Assembly: GCA_965116465.1 (NCBI GenBank)
Contig: OZ220687.1
Span: 3,286,001 to 3,350,000, forward strand
Length of the DNA stretch: 64,000 nucleotides
Direction: 5' to 3'
From: VXNF01 sp965116465
GTDB lineage: Bacteria; Actinomycetota; Acidimicrobiia; Acidimicrobiales; CATQHL01
Position numbers and translations under genes: made by a program. The number at the start of each line of letters is the position of its first letter. The first letter of the stretch is position 1. The notes under the pieces were generated by a model. That model saw nothing but the letters and a program-made list of their open reading frames with translations, had not been told where the DNA came from and ran no database searches. Positions 7,924 through 15,800 of this stretch are shown here, one piece after another.

Positions 7924-8889
7924 TTGATCGCTTCCATACCCAGCCCCGACGTGGGCACTCTCTCCCTCGGGCCCCTGAACCTCCGCCTCTACGGGCTCAT
8001 GGTGGCGCTCGGTGTGATCGCCGGCGTGTACGTGGCCGCGCGCATGCTGCAGCGCCGCGGGCTCAACCCGGAATGGGCGGTGCAGGTCTCCACCATCGGC
8101 GTCCCGCTGGGCCTCATCGGCGCCCGCGCCTACCACGTGCTCACCGACTGGAAGAGCTACCAGGGCCGCTGGGTGGACGTCGTGAAGATCTGGGAGGGTG
8201 GCCTCGGCATCCCGGGAGGGATCCTGGGGGCGGCGATCGGCGGCCTCATCGTCATCCGGCTGCGCCGGATGCCGCTGCGCTCGCTGCTGGACGCCGGCGC
8301 CGTGGGATTCCCCGTCGGGCAGGTCATCGGCCGGCTCGGGAACTGGTTCAACCAGGAACTCTTCGGGCGGCCGACCGATCTGCCGTGGGGCCTGGAGATC
8401 GACCGGGAGCACCGCCCGCCGGACTACCTGGAGGCCGAGACGTTCCACCCGACGTTCGCCTACGAGATGGTCTGGAACATGCTGGTGTTCGGGTTGCTGT
8501 GGCGGGTCGGGCTGCGCGGCAGGTTCCCGCGAGGCCACCTGATGGCCCTCTACCTGTTCTCGTACTCGGTGGGGCGGCTGTGGATCGAGGCGCTGCGGGT
8601 CGATCCCGCCAGCCTGCTGCTGGGCGTCCGGGTGAACATCTGGGTCATCGGCGGGGTCCTGGTGCTGTCGGGCCTGTTCCTGCTCCTGGTGACGCCGCGC
8701 CGGCGGCTCGCCGAGGCGTCGGTCGAGGCGGCGGCGTCGAGCGACGACGAGGCTGCTGCGGAATCTCCCGAAGACGGCGAGGGCCCGCAGGACGACGTGC
8801 CGCCCGGCGATCCCGAGGGGGACACGATCAGCGGCGAGCAGACGCCGCTCGGCGCCGACGAGTCGACTGCCGGCAGTGCCCCGGCCTGA
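7924..8889 (+). CDS. lgt: Prolipoprotein diacylglyceryl transferase
   Basis: Inner-membrane enzyme that attaches diacylglycerol from phosphatidylglycerol to the lipobox Cys of prolipoproteins. 321 residues with about seven membrane segments. The signature GRLGNWFNQELFGRPTDLPW lies near 140, with the conserved Arg and Asn; the upstream IWEGGLGIPGG and downstream HPTFAYEMVWN motifs are also canonical. The C-terminal 60 residues are an acidic Glu/Asp/Ala tail outside the family core. The TTG start is chosen because GGAG precedes it and the N-terminus IASIPSP is typical; no ATG or GTG fits as well. Confidence 0.95.
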   Translation: MIASIPSPDVGTLSLGPLNLRLYGLMVALGVIAGVYVAARMLQRRGLNPEWAVQVSTIGVPLGLIGARAYHVLTDWKSYQGRWVDVVKIWEGGLGIPGGILGAAIGGLIVIRLRRMPLRSLLDAGAVGFPVGQVIGRLGNWFNQELFGRPTDLPWGLEIDREHRPPDYLEAETFHPTFAYEMVWNMLVFGLLWRVGLRGRFPRGHLMALYLFSYSVGRLWIEALRVDPASLLLGVRVNIWVIGGVLVLSGLFLLLVTPRRRLAEASVEAAASSDDEAAAESPEDGEGPQDDVPPGDPEGDTISGEQTPLGADESTAGSAPA

Positions 8890-9442
8890 GCCGGTGGACG
8901 ATTCGGCGCTGGTCGCGGGGATCAGCCCGGCACGCGTCGAGCGGGGGTTCGCCTTCGTGGACCTCTGCAACTTCACACGCTTCACCGATGACCACGGGGA
9001 TCGCGAGGCGGTGGCTCTCCTGGCGGAGTTCCGCGCCGTCGTCCGCGCCGTGGTTGCGAGCCACGGCGTCCGGATCGCCAAGTGGCTCGGGGACGGAGCC
9101 ATGCTGGTCGGCGTCGAGAACGAGCCGCTCGTCGAGGCCGTCGTGCATCTCCAGAACGTCATCGGTGTGCAGGGGGTCCTGCCGCTGCGCGCCGGCATCG
9201 CCGCCGGACCGGTCATTCTCTTCGAGGGGGACGACTATATCGGGAACGCGGTGAATCTGGCCGCGCACCTTTGTGACCTGGCAGAACCGGGTCAACTACT
9301 GGCTCCGGCGTCGATGCTCTCGGACCTGATGGTGAACACCGGGGCCGACTCCATCGGGTTCCTCGAGATTCCGGGGTTTACTGAACGGGTGGACGTGGTG
9401 CTGCTGCGCGAAGCCGACCCGGAGCCGTGGGCCGATGGCTGA
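8876..9442 (+). CDS. Class III adenylate/guanylate cyclase-homology protein
   Basis: 188 residues, essentially a single cyclase homology domain without sensor or membrane segment. Metal-binding Asp29 (FVDLCNFT) and Asp73 (WLGDGAM), purine-selecting Lys69, and Asp120/Asn127 (DDYIGNAVNLAA) are present. The transition-state Arg expected at Asn+4 is His131 (NLAAHL). Activity may therefore be weak, altered or lost. Such domains act as dimers, so a second cyclase could complement it. The gene overlaps lgt by 14 nt and metX by 8 nt and is probably translationally coupled. It is not clear whether it makes cAMP. Confidence 0.8.
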   Translation: MPRPEPVDDSALVAGISPARVERGFAFVDLCNFTRFTDDHGDREAVALLAEFRAVVRAVVASHGVRIAKWLGDGAMLVGVENEPLVEAVVHLQNVIGVQGVLPLRAGIAAGPVILFEGDDYIGNAVNLAAHLCDLAEPGQLLAPASMLSDLMVNTGADSIGFLEIPGFTERVDVVLLREADPEPWADG

Positions 9443-10646
9443 GGACTCCGGCGCCGCAAAACCGCCGCGCCTGGCCGCCGGCCTGCCGGCCTCGGGTGCC
9501 TGGCAGGAGGGTGATCCGCCGGACCACCGGCGGTTCTTCACCCTGGACACCCGGCGCCCCTTCGTTCTGGAGAGCGGCGACTCGCTGGACAGCGTCACGA
9601 TCGCCTACGAGACGTGGGGGACGCTGGACAGCGACGGCTCCAATGCGGTGCTCGTGTGCCACGCCCTCACCGGCGACGCCCACGCCTACGACCCGCACCT
9701 AAGCAAGCGCGGCTGGTGGCAGGGTGTCATCGGCCCCGGCGAGGCAATAGACGTGGACCGGTACTTCGTGGTGTGCGCCAACGTGCTGGGCGGCTGCCAG
9801 GGCACGACCGGCCCCACCGCGTTGAACCCGGCGACGGGGCGGCGCTGGGCGGCGTCGTTCCCCGCGGTCACGATCCGGGACATGGTGCGCACACAGGCGC
9901 GTCTGGCGGACCATCTCGGCGTGAAACGGTGGCTCTGCGTGGTCGGTGGCTCCATGGGAGGGATGCAGGCCCTCGAGTGGGGCGCCATGTATCCGGGGCG
10001 GGTGCGATCGATCGCCCCGCTGGCCGTCGGCTGCGCGGCGAGCCCGTGGCAGATCGGCTGGAGCGCCGTCGGGCGGGCCGCCATCGCCCTCGACCCCCGC
10101 TGGCGCGGCGGCGAGTACTACGACGCCGAGCCTGGGGAGGGACCGCATGAGGGTCTGGCGCTCGCCCGGGCCGTGGCGCAGATCACCTACCGCAGCGACG
10201 AGTTGTTCGCCGAGCGGTTCGGCCGATCGCTGGTGCGTCCGAACGAGCAGTTCGGGCTTTGGGACCGCTTCGGGGTCGAGGGCTATCTCGACTATCACGG
10301 CGAGAAGCTGGTGCGGCGATTCGACGCCAACTCGTACCTGCTGCTGAACAAGGCGATGGACACCCACGACATCGGCCGCGGGCGCGGCGGCCTGCAGCGG
10401 GCGGTGGCGCGTATCGGTGTGCCGGTGCTGACCGTCTCGATCAGCTCCGACGCGTTGTACCCGCCGCGGCAGCAGACCGAGCTGCGGGACCTGGTCGTGG
10501 CGGCTGACGGGGACTGCCGCTACGTGTTCCTCGAGAGCCCTCACGGTCACGACGGTTTCCTCGTGGAGACCCGGGCCGTCTCGGCGGCCCTCGCCGAGTT
10601 TCTCGAGTCGGTCGAGAAGGATCACCCGGCGGAGGGGCCAGGCTGA
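9435..10646 (+). CDS. metX: Homoserine O-acetyltransferase
   Basis: Acylates homoserine, usually with acetyl-CoA, committing it to methionine synthesis. 403 residues of alpha/beta-hydrolase fold. The catalytic triad is recognisable as Ser in GGSMGGMQALEW, Asp in SSDALYPPRQQ and His in SPHGHDGFL. LVCHALTGDAHAY and NVLGGCQGTTGPTALNP are MetX hallmarks. Some MetX-like enzymes use succinyl-CoA, so acyl donor is inferred. ATG overlaps the cyclase stop as ATGGCTGA. No metY follows; a tRNA cluster begins 34 bp downstream. Confidence 0.93.
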   Translation: MAEDSGAAKPPRLAAGLPASGAWQEGDPPDHRRFFTLDTRRPFVLESGDSLDSVTIAYETWGTLDSDGSNAVLVCHALTGDAHAYDPHLSKRGWWQGVIGPGEAIDVDRYFVVCANVLGGCQGTTGPTALNPATGRRWAASFPAVTIRDMVRTQARLADHLGVKRWLCVVGGSMGGMQALEWGAMYPGRVRSIAPLAVGCAASPWQIGWSAVGRAAIALDPRWRGGEYYDAEPGEGPHEGLALARAVAQITYRSDELFAERFGRSLVRPNEQFGLWDRFGVEGYLDYHGEKLVRRFDANSYLLLNKAMDTHDIGRGRGGLQRAVARIGVPVLTVSISSDALYPPRQQTELRDLVVAADGDCRYVFLESPHGHDGFLVETRAVSAALAEFLESVEKDHPAEGPG

Positions 10647-10663
10647 TCAAGACGGCGCCCGGC

Positions 10664-10669
10664 TACAAT
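10664..10669 (+). promoter_or_regulatory. -10 box for the tRNA-Gly transcript
   Basis: TACAAT 11 bp before the mature tRNA-Gly 5' end fits a sigma-70-type -10 hexamer. The -35 region is weak. Confidence 0.45.
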
Positions 10670-10680
10670 GTCGCCGACTT

Positions 10681-10753
10681 GCGGGCGTAGCTCAGTTGGT
10701 AGAGCGCCACCTTGCCAAGGTGAAGGTCGCCGGTTCGAGCCCGGTCGCCCGCT
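10681..10753 (+). tRNA. tRNA-Gly (GCC)
   Basis: 73 nt. Acceptor GCGGGCG pairs with CGCCCGC, discriminator T; D-arm GCTC/GAGC; anticodon loop TTGCCAA gives GCC; T-arm GCCGG TTCGAGC CCGGT. The outermost anticodon-stem pair is C-A. CCA is not encoded. Confidence 0.96.
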
Positions 10754-10796
10754 CGCAGGCTCGCCGGGGGCGAGTCCCCGAGGGCCGCACAAACCT

Positions 10797-10871
10797 GCAT
10801 CGGTGCCCGAGCGGACGAAGGGAGCGGCCTGCAAAGCCGTCTTATCGCGGGTTCGAATCCCGCCCGATGCT
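10797..10871 (+). tRNA. tRNA-Cys (GCA)
   Basis: 75 nt. Acceptor GCATCGG pairs with CCGATGC, discriminator T; anticodon stem-loop GGC CTGCAAA GCC gives GCA; T-arm GCGGG TTCGAAT CCCGC. Follows tRNA-Gly by 43 bp. Its 3' end is repeated at 19487-19507, which marks it as a likely integration site. Confidence 0.95.
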
Positions 10872-10872
10872 C
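10853..10872 (+). repeat. Left attachment-site repeat (tRNA-Cys 3' end)
   Basis: Covers part of the T-loop and the acceptor 3' strand. It shares CCCGCCCGATGCTC exactly with the right copy, and TCGAAT beyond a one-base C indel. Confidence 0.65.
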
Positions 10873-11370
10873 TCTAGCAGGTAGTTGACCTGCAAATTTA
10901 TGCCGTACGTTTCGAGCAGTGTTACCTTTCGTATCGCCTTCGCCACCTGATCGGGCGCGAGAGACAGGCTGCTCATCCTTGTAGTAGCGAAAGAGACAGC
11001 ACCACCTCCGTCGGCGGTGGCTTCAGCACGTCCGGCGTCCTCGGCGTCGTCAACGCCGATATCGCTCCAGTTGCGTGCGTCACCGGCAATTTCGCTGCGA
11101 GTATCGACCCACTCAGGCCAACCGTTGTAGCGCTTTGATTCCCCGCGTTCGACAACCGTGCGATCGTCGCGATCGCCGAACTTGACTAGGGCGAATCAGG
11201 CTGTCCTCGCATCCCAGCGGACCTGGTGCGCCGTGAGGGTTATCTCGGTGTCCTTGCAGCTGAGAGCTCGTCCAGGTCGCCTCCGAGCACTCTCCTTCGC
11301 TGGCACACCCAACTGAGTGCTCCCTGCCGACGCCCCCGCTCAGGCCGCAGCGCCCTTGCTGTTACAGGGC
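10872..11370. other. 499-bp stretch without a convincing gene
   Basis: Just inside the left island boundary. No start-to-stop gene with coding character is seen. A plus-strand frame (10995-11138) reads ...GGGFSTSGVLGVVNADIAPV and later VTGNFAASIDPL before a stop. It resembles the end of a decayed secreted-protein gene, but the family is not recognised. No RNA gene seen. Confidence 0.5.
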
Positions 11371-12255
11371 TCACGCGAGGCGCACGCCGGGCTCACCCTC
11401 GATGATGTGTTCGATCCGTTTGATGATCTTGTGTAGCCCGGCGCTCTTGTGGGGTTCTCCCCAGCAGGCGGCCCGTCTTGCCAAGCTGAAGTCAATGGAG
11501 CAGAGCGCGAGGTGTAAGTAGATCAGTAAGTCGTAGTAGTCGATCGACGGCTTCTGCCCGTCGATGTTCCATGTTTCGAATATGGCCATGGCTTCGGAGT
11601 GGGCGACGCCGCTCATTCGGGCGTAGGCATCAAGTCCTTGTGGCATCCCGATATCGCCGACGAGCATCTCGCGAATCCGGCGAGTCGCGGAGGGAACCTG
11701 GAGCGGCCGCTCAAGCGGCGGAGTGGACGTTGATCTGAGGTCGCTGTGGATGTCTTGGATGATCTGTCTGGTCTCGTCGAGGTGAGTCTCTGTCACGCTT
11801 CGCGCTCTTGTTGCGTCGGCGGGTTGCTCGGGGTCGAACTCCCCGGCACGATTGGCCTCAATCGCTCGAAGCGACCTCAGTCGCCGGTCCAACGATTGTT
11901 CTCGGAGCTGTAGTCCCCTCAGTAGTTGCTCTGCTGGTTCGACTCCGGGATCGAATACCCACACGGCGAACGCGCACGCCTCGATCGTCGATCTGCACAT
12001 CACATGGAGCGAGAAGACGCGGCGGGTTCTCATGGCAGCGGTCAGCCCACCGAAGTAGTCGTGTAGGACGTCAAGGCGTAGCTGCGCCTCGGCCTCCACG
12101 ACGTGGCTGGCGGTGCCGCCGCCGACGTGCGCGAACCGGCCGCCGTATGTCCGCGCCAGCGCCCACGGTGAGCCATCGGCGGGAGTTCGGGACTCCAACA
12201 ACCAGACATCGGGGTCGCCGTGGAGAATCTTCATTCTCAAAGCGATGCCCCACAT
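11371..12255 (-). CDS. Unrecognised island protein (294 residues)
   Basis: No family recognised. Mostly helical-looking: DYFGGLTAAMRTRRVFSLHV and the following CRSTIEACAFAVWVFDPGVE suggest a buried helical core, then a charged stretch (REQSLDRRLRSLRAIEANRA), then a Tyr/Leu-rich helix (YYDLLIYLHLALCSIDFSL). No signal peptide or clear catalytic motif. The start at 12255 is preferred because GTGAGG lies 6-7 nt upstream; an ATG 20 codons earlier gives a longer version. GC is lower than in core genes, and its place next to the tRNA-Cys repeat supports acquisition by transfer. Confidence 0.6.
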   Translation of the reverse strand: MWGIALRMKILHGDPDVWLLESRTPADGSPWALARTYGGRFAHVGGGTASHVVEAEAQLRLDVLHDYFGGLTAAMRTRRVFSLHVMCRSTIEACAFAVWVFDPGVEPAEQLLRGLQLREQSLDRRLRSLRAIEANRAGEFDPEQPADATRARSVTETHLDETRQIIQDIHSDLRSTSTPPLERPLQVPSATRRIREMLVGDIGMPQGLDAYARMSGVAHSEAMAIFETWNIDGQKPSIDYYDLLIYLHLALCSIDFSLARRAACWGEPHKSAGLHKIIKRIEHIIEGEPGVRLA

Positions 12256-12562
12256 GACGAACCTCACGCGAACGCGCCTCGAGAACGGTGTCGTCTTCAC
12301 CGGTGTCAACTGCATCCGCTACTCCATCGCGATGTGCCCGGCAGTTCGGCTACCACGATGTCATGCACGAGGTTGTAGGTGCCTGCTACCCGGGCGTGGA
12401 CTTCCGCTCGCGGAGCAGGTCCCACTGGTCGAGTGCGGGCCCTTTCGGCGCCTGGAGCGTCGGCCTCGTGGACGGATCGATTTCTGAGCCACAGTGCTTG
12501 GCTTGGAGGAGCGCCGAGGAAGGTTTAGCCGTGTTCTCCGTCCAGGCTCGATCGAGGTTCGA

Positions 12563-12661
12563 ATCCGGACGATCCGCGAGGTTTCGAGTCCAGTTGACGC
12601 CACCGAACTGCCCAAGACGGTCTCGGGCAAGATCCGCCGCGTCGAACTCCGCAACCGCTGA
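12563..12661 (+). pseudogene. C-terminal fragment of an AMP-forming acyl-CoA synthetase
   Basis: The plus-strand frame ending at the TGA at 12659 reads ATELPKTVSGKIRRVELR. This is the C-terminal signature of the adenylate-forming acyl-CoA synthetase family, containing the catalytic Lys of the A10 motif. Only about 30 residues remain, and upstream sequence in this frame lacks the rest of the enzyme. After the stop the same frame continues to ATGNFAADLD and a TAG at 12719. This is debris from a lost gene, consistent with a turnover-prone island. Confidence 0.6.
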
Positions 12662-12814
12662 CGGGGCCGCAAGTCCATCGAAGCGGGAGCCACCGGCAAC
12701 TTCGCGGCCGATCTGGACTAGCTGAGACGACCGGGGAGGTTGTCCCTAGGCCGATCATGCCGGCGGCACGGCCCGACTACATGTGTATTTCTATATAGTG
12801 CTCGTTCTAGTTGA

Positions 12815-12833
12815 GTCTGTCTTTATGACAGAC
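12815..12833 (+). promoter_or_regulatory. 7-bp inverted repeat before the SGNH/RTX gene
   Basis: GTCTGTC and GACAGAC form a perfect stem around TTTAT, shortly before the coding region. A TATAGT at 12794-12799 could be a -10 box, but no -35 is visible. It may be an operator or an mRNA 5' hairpin. Confidence 0.35.
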
Positions 12834-12864
12834 GGGCGTGTCGATGTTGAAGGGGACGCGGGCG

Positions 12865-15800
12865 ATGATTCGTCTCGGTGGTGCGCGAGGTGTGCTGGTG
12901 GCCGTGTTGGCTGTGTTGTTGGCGACGTCGCCGGCGTTGGGGCAGTCCGAGCCGGAGACGCCGCAACCGGACACGACCGAGCCGTCGGAGGGGGATTCCT
13001 CCGGCGACGGCGAGGAGGCGTTCGATTGCGACGCGATCGTGACCGAGGGGGGCTGGAGCGAGTCGGAGTTCTTGCAGGTCCTGGACTGTCTGCTCGACAG
13101 GCCGGCCACGTCTGGAGGTGGAGTTGGCGAACTCGGGACCCCACCAACGAAGACCGGTCCCGGTCGCGTGGGGCGTTCGTCCGGTGCGTGTGGGGATGTC
13201 AGCGTTCGCTACGAGGTGCAGCAGTATCTGCCGCGCCGCGGCTTCTTCGGATTCGTGCGGGAGCACTTGCGGATCTACTTGGCCGAACTCCTGTGCGCGG
13301 ACGGTAGCCCCGCGGTGGGCTACGCCACCGGATTGCAGATCATTCGCGGCCCCGGCAGCGGGGGATTCAGCTCATGGTGTTGGGTGCTGCGCGGGGGTCG
13401 TGTCGAAGAGGTGCGCACGAGCAGCGCGAACGGATGTCCGTCCTATGACATTGCGACGTCGGATTTCGGTGGAGTTCTGGCACACCTGCACCGCGTGAAC
13501 GGCTCGAACGACCGCAGCTTCCGCCAGGTGGTGATGTGGGCGGACTTGGATCGTGACGGTCGCCACGATGCGGGCGAGCCGTACGATTTGACGTTCAGTC
13601 CCGACGACGGCCAGTCCGACAGGTTCGCGGCGCGCGGCGTGGCGGGGCCGCGGCTTGTGCGAAGCGGCGGCCTCGCTGAGCAGGTCGTGCGGTTCGCGGA
13701 TCCGGCGGATGTGTCCCTGGCCGGTGTGCGTGTCGGCGCGGAAGTCGTGAGCGGCCCCAGCACCCGCGCGACGGTGTCATGCTTCGCGCAGGGTCGCGGC
13801 GGCGTGTCGGTGGTGATCAGGCCGAGCGACTGCACAACCGATGGCAACGGCGGAGTCCGGCTGTCGTGGCGGCTCGGCGCGGTGAGCCGCGATCTGCATC
13901 GTCAGGATCTTGACGTTCTCCGCGTCTACATCGACGAGAACGCCAACGGCCGCTTCGACGGGTCCGAACCGTTCCGCTACCTCACGCAGAGGATCGCGAA
14001 ACCCATCAACTACGTCGCATTGGGCGATTCGTACTCGGCTGGCGAGCACGGCCTGCCCGCCGCGCAACTGCCCGGCGAAGGCTACTTCGACACGAAACCC
14101 GCCGACCTGGAGTGCCGCCGCTGGACCCAGGCCTACTCCCAGGTTCTCGACGGCTACCTCCAGGGAACCGACCTCACCGTCGGCTTGTACGCCTGCACCG
14201 GCGCCATCACCTACAACATCCACGACCCCCGGGTCACGAGCACCAGACTCCACTCGGAAACCGACAGGCCCTCAGCGGCGGTTCCCGAGCAATTCCCCGA
14301 CGTGTTGCCTGCGCTTCCAGACCCGAACTGGGAGCCCCGCCAGGCCGTCTCGCTCGCCGACGCGCACGCCCTGCGATCCGTCGACATGGTGACCATCACC
14401 ATCGGCGGCAACGACCTGGGATTCGGCCCGGTGGTACACAAGTGCGTTGACCCTCGCTCGGTATCAGACTGTTCTGCGGATGACCAGACGATTACGTTTG
14501 ACGCTCTTGAGGAGAGACTGTCGGCGGTGTTGGCGCAGGTGAAGTCGGCGGCTCCTGGTTCTGCGATCTTCGTTCTCGGATACCCGTATCACGCTCCAAC
14601 GTTGGTGTCTATCCCAGTCTGCACTGAACTCGGATTAGTCCCGCTACTAACAGAAGGAATAGACTCGCCTGTTGGCGGATTCTTCGCGGGACTCGTCTAC
14701 GAAACATTGAGCACACTCAGCACCTTGTTCGATGACGGACCGCTCGATGTCACGCAATCAGAGCTCGGATTCTTGCGTCGTTCAGCCATAACGCTCAACG
14801 ATCGTCTTGAGGCCGCTTCACGTAAGGTCGGTGTGCACTTCGTTGAAGTCGCGCATGCGACGGCGAGCACATCGGGCGCGGAAAGCTTCGACGGTCACTT
14901 CCCGTGCGGAAACAAGGAGGCTTGGCTCTACGGCGTGGCGGCCGAATCTGAGTCCGACGACGCTTTCCCGACTTCGGATAGATCATTTCACCCAACACGG
15001 GCAGGTCATGCGGCGTATGCCCGTTTGTTGGCTCAGTTCATTCGGAATGCGGTCGACAGGGGCGCGGAGTTGACTGAGGCGGGGCTGCCGGGGAATCCTG
15101 CGCCGGATCCGTCGGGTGGTTCCACTACGACAGGGAGCGCGGTTGGTGGCGCGTCAGATGCGACGGCGCAGCAGTCAACCGGCGATGCGTCTGTGAGTCG
15201 GGTGTTCCTGGTGGCTCGGCGCCAGACTCCGGTCGCGTCGGGGTGTGGTGTGTCGTTCGCGGCGCCCGGTGACCAGTTGGAGTTGACGGCGTCAGGGTTC
15301 GCTGCGAGTTCGTCGGTGACGTTCACTGTTGCGGGCGCGAAGCTGTCGGGGACGGCGTTGTCGGGGTTGTCGATCCCGGCGGCGACCACCGATGGTGACG
15401 GGGACTTGAGTGTGGTGTGGGCGGTGCCCACGGCGCCGGCAGCGGGTGTGGACGCGGTCCCGCGGGCCTACATGATCGAGGCGTCAGGCACCGACGCCTC
15501 GTCGGGGCAGGTCGTGGCGCGGTTGTTGCAGCCGATCGTGGCGTATCCCGGTACTAAGCCGTGCGCGGTGGACGATGCGGCGACGACGACGGTGGGACGG
15601 TCGGTGCGGATCCCGCTGCTGTCGAACGATGTGGCTCCCGAGGGCGGTTCGCTGGACGTCACGTCGGTGCAGGTCACCCCGACCGGCGGCGGCAGCTTCG
15701 CTGTGAGTTCGACGGATGGTTCGGCGACGTTCACGCCGGATCCGGGTTTCGTCGGCGACGTCGCGACGCAGTACTGGGTGTTCGATGACTCCGGTGTGGG

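Larger units (their letters stand above)
12256..12837. other. Intergenic stretch with gene debris
   Basis: About 580 bp between divergent island genes. Apart from the acyl-CoA synthetase fragment (12563-12661) and the hairpin before the RTX gene, nothing with coding character is seen. Confidence 0.5.

Noticed and set aside
12550..12575. tRNA T-arm remnant or third attachment copy (GGTTCGAATCC)
   Set aside because: The stem does not pair beyond two bases and the rest of the attachment core is missing.
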